Assembly (NCBI GenBank): GCA_018136815.1
Contig: CM030939.1
Location: 496,001 to 560,000 of the forward strand
Reading direction: 5' to 3'
Origin: Isochrysis galbana
Taxonomy: Eukaryota > Haptophyta > Isochrysidales > Isochrysidaceae
Length of the DNA stretch: 64,000 bases
The position numbers and the translations under genes were made by a program. The notes under the pieces are model-generated. The model searched no databases and was not told the DNA's origin. It saw nothing but the letters and a program-made list of their open reading frames with translations. Shown here in pieces: positions 42,848-54,536 of this stretch; position 1 is the stretch's first letter, and every line of letters starts with the position of its first letter.

Positions 42848-43703
42848 ATGTCTGACTCGAAGAAGAGCCAGAAATTCCTCAAGGCCGGCAAGGTAGTGCT
42901 TCTGTTGAACGGGCGTATGGCGGGCAAGAAGGCTGTCATCGTGAAGACGTTCGATGAGGGCACAGCGGACCGGCCGTACGGGCACTGCATAGTTGCAGGC
43001 ATCATGAAGTATCCACTGAAGATCACTAAGACCATGTCAGAGAAGAAAGTTGCCAAGCGGTCAAGGGTGAGGGCGGGTGGATTGGGAGGGGGGTTGGGGG
43101 CAGAGAAGGGAGGATGCCCCTACAACCCTCTCTCCTCTTGCGTCGTTTTGGCCTTTGGCCCAGGCACTCACCAGTCTCTCAGACGCAGCACGCGTTCCCT
43201 GAGCTGGAATAGCGCGCCGTGCACACCATGCGATGGCGTGCACAGAGTGCGAAACCCGGGAGCGCCCTGTTTTAGAATGCACATGGAGCCGCTCTGCGTG
43301 CCAGCGTTGTGGGGATTTAACCGCTTACAGTCGTGTGTGTGTTCACTCGTTTTGTCGCACTCACCTCACGAACAGGTGAAGCCGTTCATCAAGTGCTGCA
43401 ACTATAACCATCTCATGCCCACACGTTACACTCTTGACGTTGACTTTAAGTCGATCGTCACCGCCGACATTGTTGGAAGTAGCAACCTGACAGCGCGGCA
43501 ATCATGTCGTAAGGAGGTATGTTCTCTTATTCCTCTTATCGCTCCCTCATCGAGACGATCCCATCGCTGTGCGTCCTGCCGTTTGCTTGGTCGTTCACGC
43601 GCGACCATTTCCTGCACAGGTGAAGAAAGCGTTGGAGGAGAAGTACTCTTTGTCACTGAAGACGGGGAAGAACAAGTGGTTTTTCCAGAAGCTGCGTTTC
43701 TGA
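42848..43703 (+). CDS. RPL27: 60S ribosomal protein L27 (eL27), 3 exons
   Basis: Exons 42848-43066, 43376-43516 and 43620-43703 join in phase 0 through GT-AG introns, giving 147 aa. The first exon encodes [39 protein letters not shown] and [20 protein letters not shown]. The second gives [20 protein letters not shown]. The third gives [27 protein letters not shown], the invariant eL27 C-terminus. The N-terminal KOW-type fold is complete. Only the N-terminal MSDSKKSQ differs from animal forms. Reading through the introns yields a spurious 354-residue ORF. Confidence 0.96.
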
Positions 43704-44073
43704 GCATCCGTGACATTGCTGCATAGCCTGCATCGTCGCCTTGCGTCTCCCTGGAAATCGGTTCATCGTGTGATGTAATACTATGTGGAGCAAAAGTGGG
43801 GAGGTACACAGTGTTCCAGTGTGGTCAAATGAGTGCGCTCTCGTCGTATTGAGCACCTGACGCCAGCATACCGATGCGCGCGCGACGTGTAGTCTTGCAC
43901 CTGCATTATCGGGCGAATTGACTATGTGGTGCAGGTGCCGTTGCTTCACATGGCCCGCAAGCAAATTGTTAGTGGAGGACGGACAAAGTTTTTCTTAGGT
44001 ATTATAGTAGTACGTAGCACGTGGTAGTGGGTATGAAAAATGACCATCTTAGTTAGAGCTCAGAGTCAGACAA
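43704..44073. other. eL27 downstream region
   Basis: The 3' flank of eL27 followed by AT-richer sequence with GTATGAAAAATGACCATCTTAG near 44030, echoed at 63533-63556. No gene seen. Confidence 0.4.
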
Positions 44074-44110
44074 CTATCAGTAAACTGATAGGGCCATGGA
44101 GCGCGCGCCG
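44074..44110 (+). repeat. Hairpin boundary, CTATC subtype
   Basis: CTATCAG-TAAA-CTGATAG (44074-44091), then GGCCATGGAGCGCGCGCCG. About 75 bases on, a frame reads METPMSPKRPRQDDPWP, resembling DASHPKRPREG after the boundary at 38504. Confidence 0.75.
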
Positions 44111-44422
44111 CCTCCCGCGGCCCTCGCCGCGCTGGACGAAGTACTGATGGCTGATGGAGACGCCAATGTCGCCGAAGCGACCGCGCCAGGATGACCCATG
44201 GCCCCCCCAGCCAGGTGGGCAAACAGGAGCCTCGGGGTAGGCAGGAATATGTAGAAAAAAGTGCCCAAAATGTTTCAAAAATATGCCGTTTATATGTGAG
44301 GCGATCGCCCAAATATGTCGAAAATATGCAGATATGTCGCCGCTGTACGAGCTGTGCGTGTATGCGCGTACGCGCTTGTTGGGTTGCTTCAACGTATGAA
44401 TGAACGCTATGTTGGTTGGTTC

Positions 44423-44470
44423 ACTAATCTTATGATTGGTCGCCATGGAGGGGGGCCTCGCGCCCCTCCC
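44423..44470 (+). repeat. Hairpin boundary, AATC subtype
   Basis: ACTAATC-TTAT-GATTGGT (44423-44440), then CGCCATGGAG and GGGGGGCCTCGCGCCCC. It is immediately followed by TTGTATTCCTGCCCATCTG, the end of the repeat at 44478. Confidence 0.75.
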
Positions 44471-44477
44471 ACTCTCT

Positions 44478-45360
44478 GTTGTATTCCTGCCCATCTGAAG
44501 GCTGTAGGCATGAATATTGAATATTCGTGTAAGGTACGCGCTCACAATTACAATTGAACAGTTCCCCGTGTTACCACTGACGCACAAGACACACAGATTC
44601 GGATTCCCCATGGTCTCAAGTCCAGGTTCGCAGATTTTGGTCTCGAAATTTGCGATTCGAATTTTGTTTTTGCTGTTACTATAATTGTTGGCTCGTTTAA
44701 GGTAATAAACAGGCATGACTTCGACTTCTCGTTCTGCAGTCGCTCTGCGAGACTCTCTCTCTCTCTCTCTCCGTCCGCCTCTCCTCGGCCGACGGCAGGA
44801 AGATTCGTCCAAAACATTCTCCGGTCCCAAGATATCTCGTGGGGGGTCTCTCTGCGCTCCGCGAGGGAAAGGACGCGATCTCGCTCCGAGATTGGCCTCG
44901 CGCCCTCCCACGCTGCCCCGCCGTGCCCTCGGTCCCTCGCCCCCCCCGCGGCAGGTTCTTCCTCTCGGCGTGCCATCCGTCGCCTCCGGCCGTTATATTA
45001 TTCCCCCCTCCCCGCGCGAGGTTCTTCTCCTCCGCGCGCGGTTCGTTTCCTCCGGCCGTCGTTCGTTCCCCCCCCCCGCGCGCTGTTTCCCCCCCCTCGC
45101 TTCGATTCCTCTCGCGATTCCTTCGATGATTGCCTCCATCTCGTCCGTTCTTCTTCGCGATTCTCGCGGAGGGGGCACCGATGTTTAACGTTAGTTTCGC
45201 CGCGTTTTCGGTGAAAGAAAGGAAGAACGAATGGCACGCGCCTCGCGTCTCGCGTCTTGTTTCGTCGCCCCTTGCTCGTTGCTTGTCTAGAAGGTCTCTC
45301 CGCACATCGCCTTCTTCCCCCGGCGCGATTTTGGATCTCTCCTCGACCCTCCGCGTTGGC
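44478..45360 (-). repeat. Composite retroelement-like repeat, copy 1
   Basis: It matches 52718-53450. Shared blocks: TGTTGTATTCCTGCCCATCT, AATATTCGTGT, CTCACAATTACAATTGAACAG, a central block around GTCTCGAAATTTGCGATTCG, then the long GC-rich segment 44878-45345. On the minus strand the last part encodes RRTDEMEAIIEGIARGIEAR in both copies, so some coding function may be conserved. Copy 2 differs by an inversion and a deletion. Confidence 0.75.
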
Positions 45361-45479
45361 TTCAGCGGACGAGTTTCACTTTAACGATAGTTCGAACCCT
45401 TCGTTTGCGTAGTTTGGCGCTCTCTTTCCGTATTTCTTCGCGCATGACGAGCGATCGCGACCTCAGCCTTCGCCGCACG

Positions 45480-45775
45480 GGGAGGGTTTGTTTATCGTAT
45501 GATTCCGGAGTGTTTACGTTAGTTTTCTAAGCCCAAGGTCGTTGGGGTTTGGGTTTCTTGTGAGTGTTTTTGTAGCCACTTCGTCGAGTCCCATCGTGTT
45601 CCCAAGCGAGTCCCCCCGAGTTCCCGAGTCTATACCCCGAGTCAACGAGTCAATACAAGCCAAGCACGCGCCTGAGCCACCCCCAGTCGCCTGCCACTAC
45701 CTCCCACAAGCCTCCTTCCACACTTCCGCGCCCTCCGTGCGTCGTGCGTCGTGCGTCGATCACCATGCCCGTAGC
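45480..45775. repeat. Inverted copy of the repeat at 19800-20095
   Basis: The reverse complement carries the same ordered blocks, including three GACGCAC units and the GACTCGTTGACTCGGGGTAT segment. Confidence 0.75.
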
Positions 45776-45999
45776 CCCCCGTCCGACACCATCGCACACG
45801 TGACCACGCACCGACCGGAGAGCGTCGTGGATACCCTACCATCTGCCTACGGGAAGGGCTGAGAACCGCCCTATATACTCTGGGTTTTTTTCTCTTCTTT
45901 TTCACTCTTCTTCTTCTTTCTTCCTCTGTTTCTTTTTACTGTTTACTGTTTTTCTTTACTGTTATTTCTTTTTGCCTCTGAGACATCGCGAATGCGACA

Positions 46000-46840
46000 T
46001 ACCTCAGATGGGAACAGAGGGGACGGAAGGGAAGCGGCGAGAGGCGCGGCGGAAGTTGCGGGGTGGCCAATGACGGGCTGGACCACCTCCTCAGCAGAGA
46101 AAGGCGGGAGGACGGGCTTGGGCGAGGGCGAGCGCGACGACGGAGCGGACATGGCTGGGCGGGTCGGCATGGATAGTGGATAGGCTGAGGCTGAGGGATT
46201 GATTGGTGAGGTTTGGTATTGAGGTAGTGTTGAGAACGAGGGACGAGAACGGGAACGAGAACGAGAACGAGAGCGACGAACGAAGAACGACAGACGACAG
46301 ACGGCTAAGGGCCACTGGACCGACGAGATGACACCACACTCACGTCAACACTCTCCACACTAACGTATCCCTATCACGGAACGCACAGGAACCTGTTGAC
46401 AGACCGAACAAGGAAGAGAATGCCGACAAGAGAGCGACGGGGCGACGGACGATCCGACGGGGGCGACCGTTACGCACAGGAATAAGGAGGGAATCTTTCG
46501 AAAACCCTTAAGTGATTTGATGAAGACCGAAGTAAAATAGCGCTACGGTATAATCCTAACGGCCAACACCTGAGTGGGAATCAGGGTCACGCAAGGGGGC
46601 GGTTCCTTGCACCGGCGATACCTGAACGCGCGACTTAGCCTAAAACGCGAGGAGCACGCAAGGAGGTAAGCCAGGTGAGGGGCAAGCAGGCGGCAAGGGA
46701 GGCGACAAAGGGGGCGAGGGCTACAAGGGCGAATGGACGAATGTAGGACCCTGCGACGGTGACTAGTGGCTAGCCTGCAAGGAGGGAACATAGAAACGCA
46801 AACAACTTCTAAAACAAAAAGGTCGATCGCGGATGCGACA
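46000..46840 (-). repeat. Ty3/gypsy-related LTR, second subfamily, 841 bp
   Basis: The high end is TGTCGCATCCGCGATCGACC on the minus strand, matching the fragment at 10586. The low part encodes MSAPSSRSPSPKPVLPPFSA, the same kind of gag start found in the main LTRs. Its length is near 848 bp. Directly before it, 45988-45999 reads GCGAATGCGACA, the terminus of another LTR, so two LTR ends abut. The expected TG at 46000 reads TA. Confidence 0.65.
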
Positions 46841-47039
46841 GGGGGCCCAGGGGGAGGAGATGTTGGTCAGAGCGAGAAGCAGGCCAACGCGGGCAGGGCG
46901 CGCGTTCGCGCGTTCTGTGTCCGACTCCTTAGGGAGAGTCTCGGCAGTCTGTGTGAGCCCCCCCTGCATGCCAAGAGGCAGCGCAGGGGGTGGATGGTTC
47001 TCGCCCCCCATGAGGGGAGTCGAGAGAGTGGGGGGGGCG

Positions 47040-47077
47040 CGAGGCCCCCCCCCATGGCGACCAATCATAAGATTAGT
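47040..47077 (-). repeat. Hairpin boundary, AATC subtype
   Basis: GCGCGAGGCCCCCCCCCATGG, then ACCAATC-ATAA-GATTAGT (47060-47077). It is the inverted partner of 44423-44470, 2.65 kb away. Confidence 0.7.
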
Positions 47078-47286
47078 GACGAGCACAAAGTACAAAATGC
47101 CTGCAACAAAAGGCCTCTGACAGTCCCAATATCGCGCCAAGATACGCAAATAAATGTGGAATCTATAATCTATTTCGAATGCAGCAGATTGGAACCGCCT
47201 TCAGCGCGCATCACGCCTCTACATGAACGAGCCATGTGAGCTGTGCCTCGCGCGCAATCTTCCTCCGGACCGCCCCACTCTCACGC

Positions 47287-50261
47287 TCACATGCCACTGG
47301 CGCCACCACAGCCCGCCGCCGCCGCCGTGCGCACCTCCCGGGCCGTCGTGAGGCCCTCGGCGGGAGCGGTAGGGGGCTCTACAGCGGATGCAATAGAAAG
47401 GATGATTTCATACTCACCCGCCTCCTCGGTCGACGGGCAGCACTGTTCGGGTAGGGAGGCCTGCGAGGGCTTCCTTAGCCTTGAGCAATGCTCGATGGCC
47501 ACGTTCGTGCCGCCCTCCATATCGTGTCGGGAAGCGTTGGGCACGGCGCCAGCGTCGTGGACCGGACCCTCGCCGGCGTCTACACCATTGATGTCGACGG
47601 CGTCTTTGCTAGCGAGGTGCCTCGACACCGCGTGGAGCGGCGCCGGCTGTGGCAGTCGTGCGGGCTCGGCAGCGGTGGGCCGCCGGTTGACCGGTGCGGC
47701 GCGCGGCGGGCTCGCGCCAAGATGGTACTCGCAACTGCGATAGAGCGGGAGCGTGTCGAACGTGAAGGCACGCCGCACAGTAGGCGCCTGTTCGGCCTCG
47801 ATGCCAGTGGCTCTAGAACCGGTGTCATACCACCCTTTCCGTAGCCGTGCGGGCGCAATGAGCGGCCATGCAGCTGAGGCTGCAGTTGTGTCGGAGGCAG
47901 GTGGTGCCTGCTCGTAGTCGACAACTGCATGCACCATGAGCGAGAAAGAGGGTGGCTCTACCTCGAGCGACAGCCAGCGCGAGAGCATCACCTGCGTGCG
48001 GGAGACAAGGATGGGGTATGAGAGAGCACGGAGCCGTTGACTTGGCCATCCCGAAAGCAAGACGATGTGAAAGTCGCACTGAGCCTGTCACTAAAGCGGA
48101 AAGGAAGACCATTTGCATCTAGTGCTTGGCCGCGGAAGGGGCGAGAAGGGAGAAGGATAAATAGGGGAAAGGAAGGGAGATGTGTGTCTCGCCTGGTCGA
48201 GTGAAATGCGGAGATCTGGCTGCACCTCGAGCATGGCATGCACAAGTTCGGTCGCCGCGACAGAAAGGCGTGCGGGGAGTGTTTCGAGGCCGAGCCGGAT
48301 CTTTTTATATAGCAGCGCAGTTGACTCCGCCTCGAATGGAAGTCTGAGCGGCGAATGTTGGCGAGAGTGAGGGCGAGACCCCGGCGTTTGGCGCGAAGGT
48401 GGGGAACGATTTGTCCAACCCAAGGCGCTTAAGACTGCCTAGACTTGTCGCTTGATCTAGCGCGCGCCTGCGCCTACGCACTTGTAGCACAGCAGCACGT
48501 GGAGGATGACACCGAGGCTCCAGACGTCAGATTCGCGCCCGTTGTACCTAACAAGAGGGCGTCGCGTGACGAGCTCATTGGAGAGGGCAGGGCTAGTCAA
48601 GGAGTAACAGTGAAGGGCGGCAGGCGGCGCCCGCCGCCCTCACACGCAAGCCGACGACATGCAAGCGGCAGTTTCTTAATGACTCCCCTCACCGTGCGCA
48701 CATAGAGCGCCGGACTCCTGACCCTCTCCTCCCTTGACCCCTGCCGGCGCAGCGAGTGTTTTTCTGTCGGACAGCGTCACCTCGCAGTCCCATCGAAGTC
48801 TAGGATTTCGGGCGCGACGTAATGAGGCGAGCCGCATGAGGTGGAAAGCAACTCGCCCGCCTGAAGGAGAAGGGTTTGCACGAGGTTTAGGGCTGAGCTA
48901 GGGCAGCGGACAAGAGGCTGATTATTGTTGTTGACCTATCAGATGGAGACGGGGCCTCGTTCAATGTTGTTATCGCTATCTGAGGGCCAGATGGCGCCAG
49001 AAGACGGTGACCTTACGAGCGCGATGGTGGCGCGTGGGCGATACGGAAACGGCGCTTAAAGAAGGGAGCGCGCCTGCATAAGTGTCGAGAGCCCAAAGTC
49101 GGCCACCTTGATTTGGTAGCGCTCGGGCGGATCGCCCAACCGCCTAACGATGAGAACGTTCTCCGGCTTGAGGTCGCGGTGCGCCACACCGAGCGAGTGG
49201 CAGAAAGCGACACCGCGGCAGATCTGCCCAAAGATGTGGCGTACCTGGAGCCGTCGGCGAATAGGAGGAAAGAATTGCGCATGAACTGAGGCATAGCGTG
49301 ATGGGAATTGTCCCAGGGCGCGGTGAAGCACGTGGCTGTACTTCTCCGCGACTGCCGCTCTGTTGCGATAGCGCGCGCACGGCGAACGGCCCGGTCCAGA
49401 AACTGGCTCCCCAAGCCACTCGCCTGCCCCTCGGCAAAGCGCGGCTGCGTGTTGAGCACCTCAAGCAGGTCGCCGCCCGGCACGTACTCCATGACCATTA
49501 AGATCTCAGAGGGGGTGTGAAGCACCTGGCCAAGGAATGGTAGGCGGAAGGCAGCACGGAGGGCGGCCACAAGTGTCGGACAAGATGGGATCGGGGCGGA
49601 CAGTAATGGCGATGGCGACGACAAGGCGCAGTGGTGAAGGTGGCGGCGCGGAGAACAAAAGTGTTGGCAGTAACCGTGCTGACGAGGAGGGGCCTATCTA
49701 GCACGGAGGTGATGGTAAGGGCAAGGCGAAGGTGATGGAGACGACTGGCGGTCTTCAATGTGAAGGAGCGAAAGAATGGGAGGCTAGAAGGATCGACACC
49801 AATAAAAGAATAGAGGAATTGGGGTTAGGATCGACAGGAGGCACACCTCATGCAATCGGATGACGTTGGGGTGGTTGAGTAGTTTGAGCAGCCGGATCTC
49901 TTTGGCAAGCCGCTCACCCTGTGCTGCAAGCACAATGCGCGAACGATTCAGGCACTTCATCGCCACCATCTGCCCGTCGGAGAGTCTGGGGTGGAGCCGG
50001 GGGGGGGGGGGGGCAGGGGGTCCAGATAAGCGATTAAGGTTGCGCACACATCGGTTGGTTGAGGGAGGGGCTGTTGTTACAAGTACTACGAGGGAGGGGC
50101 TATTACAAGTGGCTGAAGGGCGAGCGAGCCGAGGACAAAGCGAGGGCGGAGGCTAGGGGCGAGCCGCACCGCTGCGCGAGCTTGACCTTGCCGAATGTGC
50201 CACTGCCGAGCGTCTTGCCAACGCGGAACTCAGCGGGTCCCGCCACCGGCCGCGAACGCAT
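47287..50261 (-). CDS. SNF1/AMPK-like (CAMK group) Ser/Thr protein kinase, 8 exons
   Basis: Minus-strand exons 50261-50170, 49985-49847, 49525-49424, 49244-49074, 48860-48781, 48547-48482, 48343-48193 and 48078-47287 keep one frame. Kinase motifs in order: [15 protein letters not shown] (P-loop), QMVAMKCLN (catalytic Lys), [79 protein letters not shown] and [20 protein letters not shown]. After the kinase domain a C-terminal region of about 250 residues ([10 protein letters not shown] and so on) is unrecognised. Introns after 49424, 49074 and 48193 fit only with GC donors (CAG/GC). Full-length catalytic residues suggest an active enzyme. The start ATG is plausible but an upstream exon is possible, and the last junction is the least certain. 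Confidence 0.82.
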
Positions 50262-51420
50262 GTGCGTCGCCCACAAGTTGTCGGACGTTGCGTGGGAGGG
50301 CACTGCGTTGCCGAGCGCCTGTCGATATGAGACACTGGAGCACCTTGTGAGAGCTTGGGAAAGCAGAGGGGGATGCCTAGGAAGGGACAGCCGATTGGAT
50401 GGGGGAGAGGGGGGGGGGGGGGCACGAGTCCCACCAGGAAGAGCTCTGCCGCGTTGCGCTCGGGCCACAAGAAGTAGGTGAGCGTCGAACGTAGTGTCCG
50501 CACCTGCAAGGAAAGAAGAAGGCACGGTAGTAGCAGCGGAGAGCGTGCAAAGGGGTTCGTTCGCGGCGGGGCCATCCCACGCTGCGCGCGCAGCAAAAGG
50601 CTGGGCGGGGAGGGCGAGTGGAGCGGGAATCCGAGAAGGCCACGGGCATGACTTAAGATCAGATCCGCAAAACAGTGCGAAGGGGGGAGGGCGCGGTGGA
50701 CGCGCGCGCCTGCAACTCAAATGTTCCTGCAGGCGCCTCAACGGCGGAGGCGGGCCGGAGAACGCTAACAGCAGTCAGATTGATTTGCGACTTGAACGTC
50801 TTACCACGCCTGTGCGAGTGAGAGCCATGGAGTGTAGAAGGTGCGGGGCTCAAAGAACGCAAGTTTGCTATAGCCAGTTTCATGCCCAAGCCCTTCATGG
50901 GCGAAGAAAGAAAAGAGAGTATGCAGGCGTGAGATGCGATCAGATCGTGCCACACGTAATCGCCCTCGTCTCTCGCCCCCACGACATATCTCAAGGACTA
51001 TAGAGAGAGGGAGACGGTCGGAAAAGTCGCTCCAATTGAAAAGCGCCCTTGTGCGCACTATTCCCACTTTTGTCCTTTTCTTCGGAATAGCTGCATGCAC
51101 AAGCCCTCAAACGAGAGCCTAGAGTAGTCGGCTCTTCGCCACCTTGATACCAGGATACGAGGGAAAAGGAAAGGGCAAAGAAAGAGAAGCAAAACGCTGG
51201 AGGGCTATGTGAGCGTATGAGATCTCTTGGGTGAGATGGGGATGGGTGAGGGAGTTGAAGAGAACTATGGGAGGGTTGGCGTGGGGGTGGGAAAGGCAAA
51301 GTGTGCATGACGCAATGGGTAAAGGGAGTAGGAAAGCCACAGAGCAGAGGGATTCATGAATGGGTGTGGGACTGGATGAAAGGTGGTGAGTTGACAAGTG
51401 TGCTAGCCTCGCTCGGCAAC
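50262..51420. other. Kinase upstream region, no separate gene supported
   Basis: GC-rich frames on both strands look like compositional ORFs. A G-run lies at 50410-50422. The 5' UTR and promoter of the kinase gene should lie here. Confidence 0.4.
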
Positions 51421-51429
51421 GGGAAGAAG

Positions 51430-52260
51430 AGGTGAAGAAGGCTGCTTCGCTCGCCCTAAGCCTGCTAAGGAGCTTGAATACTCCTCCTTTGACAGGACGG
51501 GTGGGATTGGAGGGGGCAGGGTGCATGGGGAAAGGGAAGCCTGGGCCCAAAGAAGGAACGAGGAGATGGAATGGAAAAGGGGCATCTTGGCTCGCATGAG
51601 GAAGAGCTCCTCTCTTGAGCGCAAAGCGCAGGGCAAAGTGAAGGGTGCGTAGAGTGGGGGCTAGGAAGCGAAATGGCAAACGGCGCTAAGCTTGGGTCAA
51701 GGAAAGAAGGGCCAAGGAGGAAGGGGTTGCTTTGCTCGCCTGCCAACCAGCTTCAGTACTCTGCCCTCGACCAAGAATAGCAGAAAAAAGTGAAGGGGTG
51801 GGTAGCTCGGAGTGGGAGGCGGAGAGGGAAACGGCCCTACACTTGGGAAGAAGCGCAATAGCAAGCACAGAAAGAGAAGGGCGACCAAGGCAGGAGGAAA
51901 ATGTTGTGTGTAACGCAGTGAAATAAGGAGCACAAGCGAGAGCAGGCGAAAGGGAAGTGGCTACTTCGCTCGCCTGCTACAAAGCTTGGCAGCTCCTGTC
52001 TCGAGCACAACGAGCAGGGCTTATTGAAGGGTGGGTGGTGCAGGATTGTTAGGTGTATATGACTGGTGGAGAGCAGCTGAAAGGGAAGGGGCTGGTTTGC
52101 TGGACCAGCGGGGCGGAATGAAGGGTGAGAGGCGTGGTGTGGGCAGGTGTGTACAACTGGGTCAATGGAAAAGGAGGAACACCAGAGAGAGCAGGCGAAC
52201 AGGAAGCGGCTGCTTTGCTCGCCTGCCAAAGAGTTTGAGTGCTCCTCCCTCAACAACAAA
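51430..52260. repeat. Diverged tandem array, about 4 units of 240-290 bp
   Basis: A block like TTTGCTCGCCTGCCAA followed by an AGCTT/AGTTTGAG...CTCCT segment recurs near 51445, 51728, 51965 and 52213. Between these blocks are purine-rich stretches (GGGAAAGGGAAG-type). On the minus strand, units give similar peptides such as SSSLAGLGRAKQP, SNSLAGEQSSRF and PSFVAGERSSHF, with stops and frame changes. Confidence 0.65.
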
Positions 52261-52717
52261 GTGACGGCGTTTAGCGCTGCCAGAGCTCCACTGCTCCGTG
52301 CAGAAGGTGCCCGGAATGCGTGTTGAGTTCATCCCTCGCCCCACCCCAGCCCCCGACTAGAGCACGGAGAGAGGAGAGGAAAGAGAGGGGGTGGAGGGGA
52401 GAGCTGAGAGTGCCCGCCCGCGGCTGCTGGACGCAGTGCTGATCCATCCCTAGAGCTAGGAGTACTTTTCTCTACTCTACTCTACTCTAGAGTAGAGCCT
52501 AGAGCTTGCAGGAGTACTCTAGAGTAGACCCGGGTTGGGGTTTTGTTTTTCGTTTTGATTATGAAAAACTTGCAGCGGGGCTGTCACACCCGGCCCTGTT
52601 TTGGTGGTGGTGGTGCTGGGGGGGGGGGGGGGGGGGGGGGGGCTTCGCGCGGGGGGGAACAGGGTACTTTTCGGGGCGAAGAAATAAGGGCGCCGTGGGC
52701 CGTGGGTGGGGGGGGTG

Positions 52718-53450
52718 TTGTATTCCTGCCCATCTGAAGGCAGTAGGCATGAATATGAATATTCGTGTGAGGTACGCGCTCACAATTACAATTGAACAGT
52801 TCGCACAAGACACACAGATTCGGATTCCCCATGGTCTCAAGTCCAGAGAGAGAGAGAGAGTCTCGCAGGGCAACTGCAGAACGAGAAGTCGAAGTCACGT
52901 CGGTTTATTACCTTAAACGAGCCAACAATTATAGTAACATCAAAAACAAAATTCGAATCGCAAATTTCGAGACCAAAATCCGCAAACCTGGACGCGATCT
53001 CGCTCCGAGATCGGCCACGCGCCCTCCCACGCTGCCCCGCCGTGCCCTCGGTCCCTCGCCCCCCCGCGGCAGGTTCTTCCCTTCGGCGTGCCGTCCGTCG
53101 CCTCCGGCCGTTATATTATTCCCCCCCCCCGCCCCCCGCGCGAGGTTCTTCTCTTCCGCGCGCGGTTCGTTTCCTCCGGCCGTCGTTCGTCCCGCCCCGC
53201 GTGCGCTGTTCCCCCCCCTTCGCTTCGATTCCTTTGGTGATTCCCTCGATGATTGCCTCCATCTCGTCCGTTCTTCTTTGCGATTCTCGCAGATGGGGCA
53301 CCGACGTTTAACGTTAGTTTCGCCGCGTTTCCGGTGAAAGAAAGGAAGAACGAATGGCGCGCACCTCGCGCCTCGCGTCTTGTTTCGTCGCCCCTTGCTC
53401 GTCGCTTGTCTAGAAGGTCTCTCCGCACATCGCCTTCTTCCCCCGCGGGA
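52718..53450 (-). repeat. Composite retroelement-like repeat, copy 2, internally inverted
   Basis: Same family as 44478-45360. Relative to copy 1 the block corresponding to 44624-44766 is inverted here (52845-52989), and the 44768-44873 equivalent is missing. The segment from 52997 onward matches 44874-45345 in order. A long G-run (about 52619-52642) precedes it. Confidence 0.75.
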
Positions 53451-53454
53451 GTTT

Positions 53455-54536
53455 GGATCTCTCCTCGCTCGGCGGCGCTAGCAAAGTGCCGACCGGCCGA
53501 TAATTCAATGGAAACTCCACGAACGGACGATATCAATAGGGGAATCACCGAATGGACGAACGAAAACGGCTGTGCCTTCTGCGCTTTCCGACCTCAAGCT
53601 CCTCCTGGCACTCCATCCACCGGAGCATGCAGGCCCTCGAGACCAAGCCCTCCGACGCCGCCGACGGAGAAGGTACTCCACAGGCATTGTGTGGCGATGG
53701 GGCTGCCGCTAGGGGCCTCAGTGCGGCTGGTTTTTCCGAGTTGTCGAAGCTTCCGAAGACAGACTTGCAGAAGTCCCTGGAGAAGGAATGGTCACGCCAA
53801 ATGGATCAACCTCGGCATCCGACGGACCGTCGAGGGCTAGGCTATGATGGCGTGCCTAACCCCTCTAGTTCGGCAAAGGCATCCCCATACTCTTCAATAC
53901 CATTCGTGCCGCAGACGGTAGCCGCCGCTATCGAGCGAGTGCCCCACGTCGATGAATCTTCTCCGTCCAGGCCAGCCTCCAATCCAACCACCGGCGACAG
54001 GACGACGGACAGAGACACCCAGGAAAACACCCCGACTCTCGCCCCACGACTTTCTCACATAACTCGACTGAAATCAAACCCAAACACTCCGGCCAGACGA
54101 CGACGGACGACGATCAGAAGGCGATCTGTCGGCGATCCCGTCTGGAAGGGGAATCGCACCATAACGGAAACGAGGGGCAATCCTGCCGCACAGGATTCCA
54201 AGAGACTTATCGAATAAGACGAGAGAGATGCGGTGGGCCTAAGGGGGAGATGCGAAGAGATTGCAAATCAAACCTGATTGCAATCACTGAAGTAGATAGC
54301 GAAACGCGGAGAAGATAGCGAATTTAACCTAGTTGCAAGGCGCCTAGGAGGAAGAAGGGTGGGGAAACTTCCCTTCTCTTCGAGAGAAAGAGAGAAGGCG
54401 CTCCACAACCCAAGATCCCATGCATCCAAGCGAAGCTTTTGACCGAGAACCAGAGAAAGCAAAGAATTATAACGATAGATACCGAAAGACGAAGAGAAGA
54501 GCGAAGCCTAACGAGTGTCGATTCGCGAATGCGACA
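53455..54536 (-). mobile_element. Ty3/gypsy remnant: gag module and partial LTR
   Basis: On the plus strand 53455-53620 encodes CRPADNSMETPR and NENGCAFCAFRPQAPPGTPS, the shared gag module. From about 53990 to 54536 the sequence is LTR, aligning with 24713-25240 and ending CGAATGCGACA. The LTR is therefore in the orientation of the minus-strand elements, while the gag module reads on the plus strand, so two fragments have been juxtaposed. Its LTR variant is closer to the outer copy at 31684-32102 than to the inner one. Confidence 0.65.

Noticed and set aside
42662-43726. 354-residue ORF over eL27
   Set aside because: It is created by reading through two introns of eL27.
47243-47844. Plus-strand ORFs of 118-166 residues
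   Set aside because: They are antisense to the C-terminal exon of the kinase gene.
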